Of a DNA stretch of 64,000 nucleotides, positions 18,089-28,626 are shown one piece after another. Source of the DNA: Spongiibacteraceae bacterium (lineage in GTDB: Bacteria > Pseudomonadota > Gammaproteobacteria > Pseudomonadales > Dasaniaceae); NCBI GenBank assembly GCA_028280715.1, contig JANQLG010000022.1, forward strand, positions 1-64,000, in the 5' to 3' direction. Made by a program: the position numbers and the translations under genes. The first letter of the stretch is position 1. Each line of letters opens with the position of its first letter. The notes beneath the pieces are model-generated. The model saw only the letters and a list, made by a program, of their open reading frames with translations. It searched no databases and was not told the origin of the DNA.

Positions 18089-18487
18089 ATGGCCGAGCAA
18101 AAGACCTATAGCATTTCTGACTTGTCACAGGAATTTGATGTAACAACCAGAACCATTAGGTTCTACGAAGAAAAAAGCCTACTATCGCCTGAGCGCAAAG
18201 GCACAGCACGCATATATAGTTCTGCAGACCGCACTACATTGAAGCTTATTCTGCGAGGCAAGCGCTTAGGATTTACCCTGGAAGAAAGCCGGGATATTAT
18301 TGAATCGTACGCTCATGATTCGAATAATGTAGAACAACTTCAAAAGCTGATTGACAAGATAGAAGAACGAAAAGCTCATCTCACTCAGCAGTTACATGAT
18401 ATTGAGGTCATGATGGAAGATCTCAATGAAACAGAGCATCGAACCCGTTTAGCCCTTGAGCAAGCCGTTGCCAAGGAACTTGGATAA
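18089..18487 (+). CDS. liuR: MerR-family regulator LiuR of leucine/isovalerate utilisation
   Basis: This 132-residue MerR protein has an N-terminal winged helix (about 5-70, [24 protein letters not shown]) and a C-terminal dimerisation coiled coil (about 80-130). It has no metal-binding cysteines, as expected for LiuR. ATG 18089 is preferred; a GTG three codons earlier is possible. It is the first gene of liuRABCD and is transcribed from the promoter carrying its own palindrome. Confidence 0.92.
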   Translation: MAEQKTYSISDLSQEFDVTTRTIRFYEEKSLLSPERKGTARIYSSADRTTLKLILRGKRLGFTLEESRDIIESYAHDSNNVEQLQKLIDKIEERKAHLTQQLHDIEVMMEDLNETEHRTRLALEQAVAKELG

Positions 18488-18521
18488 CAATTCACTATTT
18501 ACTCAATTAAAAGGTATTACC

Positions 18522-19688
18522 ATGAGCCTATACCCTACTCTCAACTTTGATCTTGGTGAAGAAATTGACATGCTGCGCGATGCAGTTAGCCAGTTCGCGC
18601 AGGCGGAACTAGGTGATCGCGCAGTTGAAATCGACGAGAAAAACGAATTCCCCTCGGACATGTGGCGCAAGTTCGGCGACATGGGCCTATTAGGTGTTAC
18701 CGTAGAAGAAGAGTACGGCGGCACTAATATGGGTTACCTGGCACATGTTATAGCTATGGAAGAAATCTCTCGTGTATCCGCCTCTGTCGGTCTGTCCTAT
18801 GGCGCGCACTCTAACCTGTGTGTGAACCAGATCCGCAAGAACGGTTCTCACGAACAAAAACTGAAGTATCTGCCAAAGCTATGTTCTGGTGAGCATGTTG
18901 GCGCATTGGCCATGTCTGAGCCAAACGCGGGTTCTGACGTTGTGAGCATGAAACTGCGCGCCGAGAAAAAAGGTGACCGCTACGTGCTTAACGGCAACAA
19001 AATGTGGATCACCAACGGCCCCGACGCTAACACCTACGTTATCTACGCCAAAACTGATGTTAACGCCGGCCCTCGCGGCATCACGGCTTTCATCGTAGAG
19101 CGTGACACACCAGGGTTCTCTCAACACCAAAAACTCGACAAACTGGGTATGCGCGGCTCCAACACCTGTGAGCTGGTGTTTGAAGATGCAGAAGTTCCCG
19201 AAGAAAACATCCTCGGCGAAGAAGGCAAAGGCGTTAAAGTGCTAATGAGTGGTCTGGACTACGAGCGTACCGTTCTTTCTGGTGGTCCAGTCGGTATCAT
19301 GCAAGCCTGTATGGATTTGGTTGTTCCTTATATTCATGACAGAACCCAGTTCGGCCAAAGCATCGGCGAGTTCCAATTGATGCAGGGTAAAGTCGCTGAC
19401 ATGTACGTTGACCTGAATGCCTCTCGCTCTTACCTGTATGCAGTCGCCAAAGCCTGTGACCGCGGTGAAGAATCTCGTAAAGATGCTGCAGCAGTTATCC
19501 TCTACACTGCTGAACGTGCCACTCAAATGGCATTACAAGCGATCCAGGCCTTGGGCGGTAATGGTTACATCAATGAATTCCCAGCAGGTCGTCTGCTGCG
19601 TGATGCCAAGCTGTACGAAATCGGTGCCGGTACTTCAGAAATCCGTCGTATGCTGATCGGCCGCGAGCTGTTTAACGAAACGAAGTAA
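18522..19688 (+). CDS. liuA: Isovaleryl-CoA dehydrogenase
   Basis: This FAD enzyme oxidises isovaleryl-CoA to 3-methylcrotonyl-CoA in leucine breakdown. From ATG 18522 (with AAAAGG upstream) it has 388 residues. The catalytic base is diagnostic: E248 in [13 protein letters not shown], while the usual acyl-CoA dehydrogenase Glu before GTS is replaced by Ala (GAGTSE). This is the isovaleryl-CoA pattern. The family signatures [12 protein letters not shown] and QALGGNGY are intact. It lies 34 bp after liuR. Confidence 0.95.
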   Translation: MSLYPTLNFDLGEEIDMLRDAVSQFAQAELGDRAVEIDEKNEFPSDMWRKFGDMGLLGVTVEEEYGGTNMGYLAHVIAMEEISRVSASVGLSYGAHSNLCVNQIRKNGSHEQKLKYLPKLCSGEHVGALAMSEPNAGSDVVSMKLRAEKKGDRYVLNGNKMWITNGPDANTYVIYAKTDVNAGPRGITAFIVERDTPGFSQHQKLDKLGMRGSNTCELVFEDAEVPEENILGEEGKGVKVLMSGLDYERTVLSGGPVGIMQACMDLVVPYIHDRTQFGQSIGEFQLMQGKVADMYVDLNASRSYLYAVAKACDRGEESRKDAAAVILYTAERATQMALQAIQALGGNGYINEFPAGRLLRDAKLYEIGAGTSEIRRMLIGRELFNETK

Positions 19689-19765
19689 CCTGCGGAGTGC
19701 GGAGCAATTAACAGCATTCTGCAGGGCAATTACTGCAAAGCGATTAAATAGAACAGAGACTGGTT

Positions 19766-21373
19766 ATGACTGTTATAAAAAGCAAAATAAACACACGCAC
19801 AGCTGACTTCACCGAAAATGCTGAACACATGCAGGTTCAGGTTGATGATCTGAAGGACACTCTGGCGAAAATCAAACTGGGCGGTGGAGACAAAGCACGC
19901 GATCGCCACACTTCACGCGGCAAACTGCTGGTTCGCGATCGCATCAATGCCTTAATTGACACAGGCTCTCCCTTTATGGAACTGAGTCAATTGGCTGCCT
20001 ACAATATGTACGGCGAGGATGTCGCTGCTGCTGGCATCATCACCGGTATTGGCCGCGTTCACGGTCAAGAGTGCATCATCGTAGCTAATGATGCGACGGT
20101 TAAAGGTGGTTCCTACTACCCCATGACAGTGAAAAAACACCTTCGCGCACAGACCGTTGCCGAGGAAAACAACCTACCCTGTATCTACCTGGTAGATTCA
20201 GGTGGTGCTAACCTGCCTCGTCAGGATGATGTATTCCCCGACCGCAACCACTTTGGTCATATATTCTTTAATCAAGCTAATATGTCTGCGAAGAACATTC
20301 CACAAATTGCCGTGGTCATGGGTTCTTGCACAGCAGGTGGCGCCTATGTACCAGCAATGGCAGACGTATCGATTATCGTTAAAGAGCAGGGCACCATCTT
20401 CCTGGGTGGACCACCACTGGTTAAAGCAGCTACCGGTGAAGTAGTTTCCGCTGAAGAACTGGGTGGCGCGGACGTACACTGTCGTACTTCAGGTGTAGCC
20501 GATTACTATGCACAAAACGATCATCATGCTCTGGAGTTGGCACGTGAGGCCGTTAAGAGCCTGAATCGTGTTAAGCCGATTGGTGTTGAAGTGAAAGAAC
20601 CGCAAGCTCCAGCCTACGCCCCCAAAGAAATCTACGGCGTTATTCCTAAAGATACACGTCAGCCCTATGATGTACGCGAAATCATTGCTCGTATCGTCGA
20701 CGGCTCTGAATTCGATGAGTTTAAAGCCCTGTACGGTACTACATTGGTCACTGGCTTTGCCCATATCTATGGCTATCCAGTAGGCATCGTCGCCAACAAC
20801 GGTATTCTGTTCGGCGAATCTGCACAAAAGGGTGCGCACTTTGTAGAACTATGTGCAAAACGCAAGATTCCTCTGATTTTCCTGCAAAACATCACTGGCT
20901 TCATGGTCGGTAAGCAGTATGAGCAAGGCGGTATCGCCAAGCATGGTGCGAAGATGGTAACGGCTGTAGCCTGCGCCAAGGTACCCAAGTTTACGGTATT
21001 AATCGGCGGCTCATTCGGTGCCGGTAACTACGGTATGTGTGGTCGCGGTTACGACCCACGCTTCCTGTTTATGTGGCCAAACTCGCGCATCTCGGTAATG
21101 GGCGGAGAGCAGGCTGCTGGCGTACTGGCAACAATAACTCGTGACCAGAAAGCCAAAGCCGGTGAGCAGTGGAGCGATGAAGAAGAAGCGGCCTTTAAAA
21201 AGCCAATCGTCGACAAATACGAAGAACAGGGTCACCCCTATTATGCCTCTGCCCGTCTATGGGATGACGGTGTAATCGATCCTGCTGATACACGTATGGT
21301 ACTGGGTCTGTCGCTATCGGCCAGTCTTAATAAAGAAGTTGAAGAGACCAATTTTGGCGTATTCAGAATGTAA
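19766..21373 (+). CDS. liuB: Methylcrotonyl-CoA carboxylase, carboxyltransferase (beta) subunit
   Basis: It transfers CO2 from biotin on LiuD to 3-methylcrotonyl-CoA. The 535 residues form the two crotonase-like carboxyltransferase halves (about 30-290 and 295-530). The N-terminal half carries DSGGANLP and [13 protein letters not shown]; the C-terminal half carries [21 protein letters not shown] and MGGEQAA, typical of MccB. It lies 77 bp after liuA and pairs with liuD downstream. Confidence 0.96.
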   Translation: MTVIKSKINTRTADFTENAEHMQVQVDDLKDTLAKIKLGGGDKARDRHTSRGKLLVRDRINALIDTGSPFMELSQLAAYNMYGEDVAAAGIITGIGRVHGQECIIVANDATVKGGSYYPMTVKKHLRAQTVAEENNLPCIYLVDSGGANLPRQDDVFPDRNHFGHIFFNQANMSAKNIPQIAVVMGSCTAGGAYVPAMADVSIIVKEQGTIFLGGPPLVKAATGEVVSAEELGGADVHCRTSGVADYYAQNDHHALELAREAVKSLNRVKPIGVEVKEPQAPAYAPKEIYGVIPKDTRQPYDVREIIARIVDGSEFDEFKALYGTTLVTGFAHIYGYPVGIVANNGILFGESAQKGAHFVELCAKRKIPLIFLQNITGFMVGKQYEQGGIAKHGAKMVTAVACAKVPKFTVLIGGSFGAGNYGMCGRGYDPRFLFMWPNSRISVMGGEQAAGVLATITRDQKAKAGEQWSDEEEAAFKKPIVDKYEEQGHPYYASARLWDDGVIDPADTRMVLGLSLSASLNKEVEETNFGVFRM

Positions 21374-21453
21374 AACTGGGCAATTGCGGTTTTACCCCTG
21401 AATCAGTTCCAGTCACTAATATTTGTAAAATTATTATTTTGTAAATCTATGCT

Positions 21454-22251
21454 ATGAGCGAACAAAACATCACCATACAAACGGATGATCGTGGCGTCAC
21501 CACAGTCACCATGAACCGCCCGGAAAAGCACAATGCTTTTAACGCGGAAGTTATTGCCGAACTGACTGCAGCCTTTCAACAGGTTGAAAATGATCCCAAC
21601 TCTCGCATTATGATTCTGGCTGCTGAAGGCAAAAGTTTCTCTGCGGGTGCCGATCTTAACTGGATGAAAAGCATGGCTGGTTATACCTACGAGGAAAACC
21701 TGCGCGATGCTGGCGGTTTGGCAGGCATGCTGAAAACCTTAAACTTCCTATCGAAACCCACCATTGCGCGCGTACAAGGTGCCTCTTTCGGTGGTGCAGT
21801 TGGTTTGGTTAGCTGCTGCGATATGGCAGTGGGCAGCCCTCGCGCCAGCTTCTGTTTAAGCGAAGTAAAAATTGGGTTAACGCCCGCGACTATCAGCCCC
21901 TACGTTGTAGCAGCTCTAGGTTATCGCGCATCGCGTCGCTACTTTATTACGGCCGAGCGCTTCGGTGCCGAAAAGGCGCTGGAGCTAGGTTTGCTCAGTG
22001 AAGTGGTGGAAGAAGATCAACTGGACGCCACCGTCGATCAACTGGTTGAGTCGCTACTTACCAACAGTCCTCAAGCTGTTGGCGCCGCTAAAAGACTGGT
22101 TCGCGACGTCGCCTTTCGCGAAGTCACTGACGAATTAATTGCTGATACTTCAGAGCGCATCGCAAGCATTCGTACCTCTGAAGAAGGCCAGGAAGGTTTA
22201 ACCGCATTCCTGGAAAAACGCTCACCTTCCTGGTTAAAAGGAAAAGAATAA
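21454..22251 (+). CDS. liuC: Methylglutaconyl-CoA hydratase
   Basis: This 265-residue enoyl-CoA hydratase/isomerase-family enzyme hydrates 3-methylglutaconyl-CoA to HMG-CoA. The oxyanion-hole segments (SFSAGADLNWMK and ASFGGAVGLVSCCD) and the SEVKIGLTPATISPYV region match the LiuC subgroup. Its TAA overlaps the liuD ATG (TAATG), indicating translational coupling. Function within the broad crotonase family is set by operon context. Confidence 0.93.
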   Translation: MSEQNITIQTDDRGVTTVTMNRPEKHNAFNAEVIAELTAAFQQVENDPNSRIMILAAEGKSFSAGADLNWMKSMAGYTYEENLRDAGGLAGMLKTLNFLSKPTIARVQGASFGGAVGLVSCCDMAVGSPRASFCLSEVKIGLTPATISPYVVAALGYRASRRYFITAERFGAEKALELGLLSEVVEEDQLDATVDQLVESLLTNSPQAVGAAKRLVRDVAFREVTDELIADTSERIASIRTSEEGQEGLTAFLEKRSPSWLKGKE

Positions 22252-24260
22252 TGTTTAACAAGATTCTTATTGCAAACCGTGGCGAAATCGCCTGTCGGGT
22301 TATCCGCACCGCGCGCAAGCTGGGTGTAAGAACCGTCGCTGTCTACAGTGATGCTGATGAGAACGCCATGCACGTCGCCATGGCCGATGAAGCGGTACAT
22401 ATCGGCGGCCCAGCTTCACGTGACTCTTACCTGGTATTCGAACGCGTTATCGAAGCCGCCAAGCAAACGGGCGCTGAAGCGATTCACCCCGGTTACGGCT
22501 TCCTATCAGAAAATGCTGACTTCTGTAATGCCTGTAAAGAAAACAATATCGTCTTTATCGGCCCTCCAGTAGGCGCCATTGAAGCGATGGGCTCGAAGTC
22601 AGCTGCAAAAAATATTATGGGTGAAGCCGATGTACCCCTAGTACCTGGCTATCACGGTGAAGATCAAAGCCGCGACATCATCAAAAAAGCAGCCGACGAT
22701 ATGGGCTATCCGGTACTGCTGAAGGCCGCTGCCGGTGGTGGTGGTAAAGGGATGCGCCAGGTGTGGAAAGAAGAAGAATTCGACGAAGCACTTGCTGCAG
22801 CCAAGCGTGAAGCCATCAATGGCTTTGGCGATGACACCATGCTGGTAGAGAAATACCTGACACAGCCACGTCACGTTGAAATTCAAGTGTTCTGCGACCA
22901 ACACGGCAATGCGGTTTATCTATTCGAGCGCGACTGTTCAGTTCAGCGCCGTCACCAAAAGGTGATTGAGGAAGCTCCCGCTCCCGGTATGACTAAAGAG
23001 ATTCGTGAAGCAATGGGTCAAGCAGCGATTCGCGCAGCACAAGCGATTGACTATGAGGGTGCCGGTACTGTTGAGTTCCTATTAGATAAAGACGGTTCTT
23101 TCTACTTTATGGAAATGAACACCCGTCTGCAGGTAGAACACCCTGTTACTGAATACATCAGCGGCCAGGACCTGGTGGAATGGCAATTACGCGTTGCCTC
23201 CGGTGAAAAACTGCCATTGACCCAGGATCAATTACAAATCAACGGTCACGCCTTTGAAGCCCGTGTATACGCTGAAGACCCCGATAATGACTTCCTACCA
23301 GTGACAGGCACCTTGTCATTCCTGCAACCACCTGTTGAAAGCGAGAATGTCCGTGTCGATACCGGCGTACGCCAGGGCGATGAAGTCAGTATTTATTACG
23401 ACCCGATGATTGCCAAACTCATCGTATGGGATGAAGACCGCGATAAAGCGTTGAGTCGACTCACTAAAGCGCTGAGCGAATATCGCATCAGCGGTATGAC
23501 CACCAACCTGGATTTCCTCTATAACCTCGCCAACTCCAAGCCATTCAGAGAAGCTGATCTGGATACCGGATTTATTGAAAAGCACAACGATGCCATTTTC
23601 CACAGCGGGGAACAGGAAGTCGCTCGCGATCTGCCATTAGCAGCGCTTTACCTGGTGCTTTACCGTGAGCAAATCGCCAGCCAAAAAGCGTCGTTATCAC
23701 CTGACCGTCATTCGCCATGGAACACAACCAGCGCTTGGCGTTTGAACGAGCAGCATATACAGGAGTTCTCACTCATTCTGCGTGACCAAGAATACCCGGT
23801 CAAAGTAGAGCAACTCACCGCTGAACCAACCCGTTACTCGATTACCTGCAATAACAAAACCATAGATGCCCAAGGGGTTTTGATTGACAAATCAACACTT
23901 CGCAGCAACATAGATGGCTATCAGGTAAACGCTACGGTGACACATCACGATGACCTGTTCAGCGTCTACACGCCTGATAATGCGCTAACTTTCAGTGTTG
24001 CCAAACCTGATCTTGGGGACCTGGATATGGATGCTTCCGGTGGCGGATTAACCGCACCGATGAATGGAACCATGGTTACCCACTTAGTTGAAGCCGGTGC
24101 CGGCGTGAAGAAAGACGACGCCTTATGTGTTATGGAAGCGATGAAGATGGAGCACACTATAGTCGCTCCTGCCGACGGTGTTGTAAAAGCATTTTACTAT
24201 CAGCCAGGTGAATTGGTTGATGGTGGTGCCGAACTACTGGACTTTGAACGCAACAACTAA
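22251..24260 (+). CDS. liuD: Methylcrotonyl-CoA carboxylase, biotin-carrying (alpha) subunit
   Basis: It carboxylates biotin with ATP and bicarbonate and presents it to LiuB. The 669 residues comprise a biotin carboxylase domain (about 1-445; FNKILIANRGEIACR, GGGGKGM, EMNTRLQVEHPVTE), a linker domain, and a C-terminal biotinyl domain with EAMKMEH (biotin on K632). The start overlaps the liuC stop by one base. It is the last gene of the run. A strong hairpin follows, so the HMG-CoA lyase gene (liuE) is not in this operon. Confidence 0.96.
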   Translation: MFNKILIANRGEIACRVIRTARKLGVRTVAVYSDADENAMHVAMADEAVHIGGPASRDSYLVFERVIEAAKQTGAEAIHPGYGFLSENADFCNACKENNIVFIGPPVGAIEAMGSKSAAKNIMGEADVPLVPGYHGEDQSRDIIKKAADDMGYPVLLKAAAGGGGKGMRQVWKEEEFDEALAAAKREAINGFGDDTMLVEKYLTQPRHVEIQVFCDQHGNAVYLFERDCSVQRRHQKVIEEAPAPGMTKEIREAMGQAAIRAAQAIDYEGAGTVEFLLDKDGSFYFMEMNTRLQVEHPVTEYISGQDLVEWQLRVASGEKLPLTQDQLQINGHAFEARVYAEDPDNDFLPVTGTLSFLQPPVESENVRVDTGVRQGDEVSIYYDPMIAKLIVWDEDRDKALSRLTKALSEYRISGMTTNLDFLYNLANSKPFREADLDTGFIEKHNDAIFHSGEQEVARDLPLAALYLVLYREQIASQKASLSPDRHSPWNTTSAWRLNEQHIQEFSLILRDQEYPVKVEQLTAEPTRYSITCNNKTIDAQGVLIDKSTLRSNIDGYQVNATVTHHDDLFSVYTPDNALTFSVAKPDLGDLDMDASGGGLTAPMNGTMVTHLVEAGAGVKKDDALCVMEAMKMEHTIVAPADGVVKAFYYQPGELVDGGAELLDFERNN

Positions 24261-24307
24261 CACTTTCAAACGTCTCTGTTCCCGTCTTTTCAAGACAACA
24301 TCTCTGG

Positions 24308-24355
24308 ATATGCTTAGCCACTATAAACTAGTATCGGCTAAGCATATTTGTTTTT
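24308..24355 (+). terminator. Intrinsic terminator of the liu operon
   Basis: A perfect 12-bp stem, ATATGCTTAGCC (24308-24319) and GGCTAAGCATAT (24336-24347), is followed by TTTGTTTTT. It lies 48 bp after the liuD stop. Confidence 0.85.
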
Positions 24356-24772
24356 ACCCTGTCCTTTTACAAAGTCACAATACAAATTGTAGGGTTACAA
24401 GAAACTATCAAAAAAGGCTATTCGCCTATATCTACACCACTTACACCAGCACATGCCCCAAGTTCATATTGAAAAAAACCATCTCTTACAGTCAATTGAT
24501 AACTTAAAATTATTTATATCTTTATTTTTATTAAAAATTTAAGCACGTGGTCTCACCACATATGCAATATAGCTAATAGATAAATCACTCTATATGATGT
24601 ATTAAGTTAATTTGGTTTCGCAAGAATCAACCATAACAATTAAGCCGGTTAACACTCAGACATTGGTAAAAGTTCTTAAAAAACATTACGTTGAAAATAT
24701 GAATCTGACAAACCGACAATTGTTAATTACACTATTAGCTCGCCAAGAGAATAAATAGAGCCCGTTTATTTG
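24356..24772. other. Spacer between liu terminator and hybrid kinase
   Basis: About 420 bp of AT-rich sequence with no credible gene and no liuE remnant that I can see. The kinase promoter should be here but no clear -35/-10 pair stands out. Confidence 0.4.
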
Positions 24773-27184
24773 ATGCTAGACTTCAAGCAATATCATCGCA
24801 AAAACCCTATTGCTACCAAGTTAATGGTACTGATATTAGTTGTCATTGCCCTGACCGGTATAGCAACGACTCTGGCACAGCTCTACATGAGCTATAACAA
24901 TGATATTAGCGATCTCGAAAACCGGCTGGATCACGTCGGCGTCAGCACTCTCCCCAGTATCACCAAAAGCCTTTGGGGATTCGATGAAGAGCAACTAAAA
25001 GTCCAAGTAGAAAGTGTATTAGAAGTTGAAGATGTTATTAAAGTTATTGTTGTTTGGCAGGACTGGAACAATGAACAACGCACTCTTATGGCCGATAGCA
25101 ATGAATTCTCTAATAACAATGGCTCGGGACAATCTTCTCCCCGTCGTATTTTAGAAAAAAAATATCCTCTCGTTTATACCGCACAAAATGGTGAAGAGCG
25201 CATATTAGGTGAGCTAGCAATTACCGCGAGCCTGGACAGCATATACACCAACCTGGTTAGAAGAGCTCAAATCATCACGTCATTACAGGTATTTAGTACC
25301 TTATTTATTGCTGCTGTCATTCTGTTACTGGTTCGACACTTACTAACCCGACACATAGAATCTATCGCTTCCTATACGCGCAGCTTAAGTCTCGACAACC
25401 TCAATCAAGCTTTAGAGCTTGATCGTCCAAATCCTGATGATAAAACACCTGATGAATTGGATAATGTGGGTGATGCAATCAACCAAATGCGACAAAAGCT
25501 CATCGATGATATCGCTCAGCGTCAACGTATTGAGCAAGCTCTTCTCGAAGAAACCAATGCCAAGCTGGAATCTTATCGACAAAAAGATGCAGCTGAAGAA
25601 GCCAACCGCGCCAAAAGCCAGTTTCTCGCTACCATGAGCCATGAGATTCGAACACCAATGAACGGCGTAATCGGCATGGTTGAGCTGTTGCGTGAAACCG
25701 AGCTCAACGATCAACAAAAACACTACCTCAATATCATTAACAAATCCGGCGAAACACTGCTGAACATCATTAACGATGTACTAGACTATTCCAAAATCGA
25801 AGCAGGAAAAATGGAGCTGGAACGCACCAACTTTAATTTACAAGCAGTCATTGAAAGCTGTATTGAAATGTTCAGCGAAACCGGCAATAAACCGGATATA
25901 GAGCTTGTTAATTGGATTGAAGAAGATACCCCTCTCGATTTGGTTGGCGATCAAACGCGATTGAAGCAGATTTTGATTAATCTAATCAGCAATGCCTATA
26001 AATTTACAGAAGAAGGCACTATTGCAGTCTCTGTTAACCAAGTCTACACCAACGATGGCAGCACACTGATTCGCTTCTCTATTTCCGACACAGGCATCGG
26101 CATTCATGCTGACAAACATTCGGATTTATTCCAAACCTTTAATCAGGCTGACAACTCAACGACACGAAAATACGGCGGCACAGGTCTGGGATTAGCTATC
26201 TGTAAGCGTCTAACTAACTTAATGGGCGGTGGCATTGGTGTAGAAAGCGAATTAGGAAAGGGGTCCAGCTTTTGGTTCACTGCACGTTTTGGGCTACAAC
26301 AGCCAGGTAAAAGAACAGCTGCCGATGACACAAGTCTCAAAGGCAAATCAATACTGATTATTGCGCACAACAAAAGCCTAACCTATTCACTCGGTCGATA
26401 CGCCAGCAGTTGTCAAATGGACAATTTGTCTGTTAACTCTGCCAAAGGAGGGCTCGAAGTTATCGCTCATCGACGCGCACAAAACAATCCCGAGTTCGAT
26501 TATATTCTAATCGACTATTCATCGAATAAAAATAATGGCTCTGAGTTCAACGTAGAGTTGGAAAAAGAATTATCTCAATATCAGGGACAAATAGTATTAC
26601 TCTCCAATCTTTTAACTGAACCAAAGGCAAAGAATATTCAGTCATCCAAGCCTATTATCACGCTACGCAAACCAATAACAGCTTCAATGTTATATAGCGA
26701 ATTAACAAAATCCAATAAGGCTGTCGACAACAGTGAAACAGAAAAACCCGCAGCTCAAATTCAAGCTAGAAACCATCTCTCAGATTTGCATGTTCTAGTA
26801 GCAGAAGACAACGTCGTCAATAAACTGGTTATTACCGGCATGCTGGAAAAATTTGGTATAAAACCTGAACATGTCGACAATGGTAAAGAAGCTCTTGAAG
26901 CCTGCCAGAAAGAAGAACGGCCAGAGCTTATATTCATGGACTGTGATATGCCGGTTATGGATGGATTTAAAGCTACCGAATTAATTCGCAGTTATGAAAA
27001 AGAAAACGATCTCCAACCTATCACCATTTACGCACTAACAGCTCATGCAATGCAGGAACAAAAAGATGCTGTGATGTCCTGTGGCATGGATGGCCACATA
27101 TCAAAACCGATAACTCTCGCTGATCTTAACGATGTTTTTGATCAATTTATTCGCCTGAATAGCAGAAAAAAAATTAACGCATAA
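24773..27184 (+). CDS. Membrane hybrid histidine kinase
   Basis: This 803-residue sensor kinase has two transmembrane helices (about 17-40 and 170-190) flanking a periplasmic domain. A HAMP-like linker, HisKA (H290 in [11 protein letters not shown]) and HATPase ([34 protein letters not shown]) follow. Next comes a receiver-like region (about 523-645) where the acidic pocket is lost (IIAHNKS). The final receiver is complete ([10 protein letters not shown], phospho-Asp in [11 protein letters not shown]). The start is ATG 24773; the preceding TTG adds one residue. The signal is unknown; no partner gene is adjacent. Confidence 0.92.
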   Translation: MLDFKQYHRKNPIATKLMVLILVVIALTGIATTLAQLYMSYNNDISDLENRLDHVGVSTLPSITKSLWGFDEEQLKVQVESVLEVEDVIKVIVVWQDWNNEQRTLMADSNEFSNNNGSGQSSPRRILEKKYPLVYTAQNGEERILGELAITASLDSIYTNLVRRAQIITSLQVFSTLFIAAVILLLVRHLLTRHIESIASYTRSLSLDNLNQALELDRPNPDDKTPDELDNVGDAINQMRQKLIDDIAQRQRIEQALLEETNAKLESYRQKDAAEEANRAKSQFLATMSHEIRTPMNGVIGMVELLRETELNDQQKHYLNIINKSGETLLNIINDVLDYSKIEAGKMELERTNFNLQAVIESCIEMFSETGNKPDIELVNWIEEDTPLDLVGDQTRLKQILINLISNAYKFTEEGTIAVSVNQVYTNDGSTLIRFSISDTGIGIHADKHSDLFQTFNQADNSTTRKYGGTGLGLAICKRLTNLMGGGIGVESELGKGSSFWFTARFGLQQPGKRTAADDTSLKGKSILIIAHNKSLTYSLGRYASSCQMDNLSVNSAKGGLEVIAHRRAQNNPEFDYILIDYSSNKNNGSEFNVELEKELSQYQGQIVLLSNLLTEPKAKNIQSSKPIITLRKPITASMLYSELTKSNKAVDNSETEKPAAQIQARNHLSDLHVLVAEDNVVNKLVITGMLEKFGIKPEHVDNGKEALEACQKEERPELIFMDCDMPVMDGFKATELIRSYEKENDLQPITIYALTAHAMQEQKDAVMSCGMDGHISKPITLADLNDVFDQFIRLNSRKKINA

Positions 27185-27277
27185 GCCAGCTTGCGCCGAA
27201 AACATCGCCAAGCGGTTATAGAGAAAAGAGCAGTCGAAAAACTCCAAAAACGACCGCTCTATTTAGGAAGGGAGCAA

Positions 27278-27703
27278 TTAGTGCACTTCGATTTGTCGGC
27301 TAACTGGCTGCTCAGGCTGACTTTTGGGAATGCTTAACTCCAGCAAGCCATTCTCAAACTTAGCATTAATATCCGACTCAGTAACAGCATTGCCGACAGT
27401 AAAGCTTCTCATATAAGAGCCTGTTCTGCGCTCTTTTCGAATCACCTTACCCTCTTTTTCTTCAGAACTCTCACTAGCCATTGATGCCTGGATCGTTAAC
27501 ACACCATCTTCCAGTGTTACTGAAAGGTCATCCTTTTTAACCCCAGCCAACTCGGCAGCAATTTTATAGTGATCATCGTGTTCTGTGATGTCTATTCTAG
27601 GGCTGAAAAAAGCATTGCTATTTTCGGCCTGTACTTCCGGAGTTAAAAAATGATTGAAAAAACGGTCTAAATCAAATATAGAATCACGAGGTAATATATT
27701 CAT
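27278..27703 (-). CDS. Small heat-shock protein, Hsp20 family
   Basis: This ATP-independent holdase of 141 residues has a short N-terminal arm (FDLDRFFNHFL), an alpha-crystallin domain (about 35-130; ITEHDDHYKIAAELAGVKKDDLSVTLEDGVLTI and FENGLLELSIPK), and a C-terminal tail. AAGGAGAG before ATG 27703 fixes the start over a frame extended by 26 residues. It lies 138 bp after the universal stress gene on the same strand. A perfect FNR/Anr-type box lies about 100 bp upstream, suggesting induction at low oxygen. Confidence 0.93.
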   Translation of the reverse strand: MNILPRDSIFDLDRFFNHFLTPEVQAENSNAFFSPRIDITEHDDHYKIAAELAGVKKDDLSVTLEDGVLTIQASMASESSEEKEGKVIRKERRTGSYMRSFTVGNAVTESDINAKFENGLLELSIPKSQPEQPVSRQIEVH

Positions 27704-27805
27704 CGCTCTCTCCTTGTTTAACCAATGTATATTGATAAAGTCATCGTTTAATGTGGGGGTTTCTCTCCCAAAAACAATCATAAACGGCTGCTCTTTATTA
27801 TGATT

Positions 27806-27819
27806 TTGATCCTTATCAA
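27806..27819 (-). promoter_or_regulatory. FNR/Anr-type box upstream of hsp20
   Basis: TTGATCCTTATCAA matches the consensus TTGAT-N4-ATCAA perfectly. It lies 103 bp before the hsp20 start, in the spacer between usp and hsp20. The site is palindromic; orientation is given by the only downstream gene. Confidence 0.7.
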
Positions 27820-27841
27820 TTCTTTAAACAGTTTTTAGCCG

Positions 27842-28288
27842 TTACTGATTAATCACCTCTCTCACTCTTACAGCCAACACATCACAATTGGCCCGATGTA
27901 ACACACCATTTGCTGTTGAACCGAGCAATATTTTCACTCCGTGACGACCGTGACTACCTATCACAATTAAATCGGCACGTTCCTCTTCTGCCTTTTTAAT
28001 AATTACATCTACAGGTCTGCCAAAATCGATGGTAATCAGGCTGCGGCTTAGACCGCCATCTTCAACCCGCTGGGCGAGATCTTTAAAAAGCATTTGACGC
28101 ACTTCTTGTTCATTGTAAGGCGCCACATAATCAGACCACCCTGAATAAGGTGCCAATGGAAGGTCAGCAACATGAATAATGCTAATTACAGCCTTGTTTT
28201 CTGCGGCAATATCCGCCGCAGCTTGTAACACATCATCAGCCTCATCAGAGAGGTCAATGGCTACCAGAATTTGTTTATAGCTACTCAT
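27842..28288 (-). CDS. Universal stress protein, UspA family
   Basis: This single-domain Usp of 148 residues has the ATP-binding pattern G-x2-G-x9-G-S/T (GSHGRHGVKILLGST) near the C-terminus and the N-terminal ILVAIDLSDEAD strand/Asp. GGAGGTAGAGG stands before the ATG. It lies upstream of hsp20 on the same strand, and an FNR-like box lies 86 bp before its start. Anr-controlled Usp genes are known in Pseudomonas, which fits this context. Confidence 0.93.
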   Translation of the reverse strand: MSSYKQILVAIDLSDEADDVLQAAADIAAENKAVISIIHVADLPLAPYSGWSDYVAPYNEQEVRQMLFKDLAQRVEDGGLSRSLITIDFGRPVDVIIKKAEEERADLIVIGSHGRHGVKILLGSTANGVLHRANCDVLAVRVREVINQ

Positions 28289-28324
28289 CCTCTACCTCCT
28301 TAAATTTAAAAGCTCTTACCCTGC

Positions 28325-28360
28325 AACCTTAAAACCCACACCTTAAACCTTAAAACCCCG
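28325..28360. repeat. ACCTTAAAACCC short repeats upstream of usp
   Basis: AACCTTAAAACCC (28325-28337), ACACCTTAAAC and AACCTTAAAACCCC (from about 28347) follow each other. They lie in the 338-bp usp/ybaK divergent spacer (28289-28626), which otherwise holds only the FNR-like site and no ORF. Confidence 0.6.
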
Positions 28361-28373
28361 AAAAAAAATCGCT

Positions 28374-28387
28374 TTGACTGGAATCAA
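28374..28387 (-). promoter_or_regulatory. FNR/Anr-like box upstream of usp
   Basis: TTGACTGGAATCAA differs from TTGAT-N4-ATCAA at one position. It lies 86 bp before the usp start and may also serve the divergent ybaK-like gene at 28627. Confidence 0.55.
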
Positions 28388-28626
28388 TTTTCAACATGGT
28401 TTTTGATTAATAGCTCTATGACAAAATAAATTTATATAACTAATCATTATTCGCAGCTCCCTCGATAATTCTATATTCTGAACCCCACACACCTTTGTTA
28501 CTTAAACGCTTAATAAAGAGCAAGCAGCTATCACAAGACGACTCTTATCTTAGCAAGCAATTCATAGAAGACGTCGTTTACAAAGGTGATATAGAAGGTA
28601 ACTCTTAGAAAATCTGGAGGTCGACC

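Noticed and set aside
24356-24772. Decayed liuE
   Set aside because: No HMG-CoA lyase-like segment in any frame.
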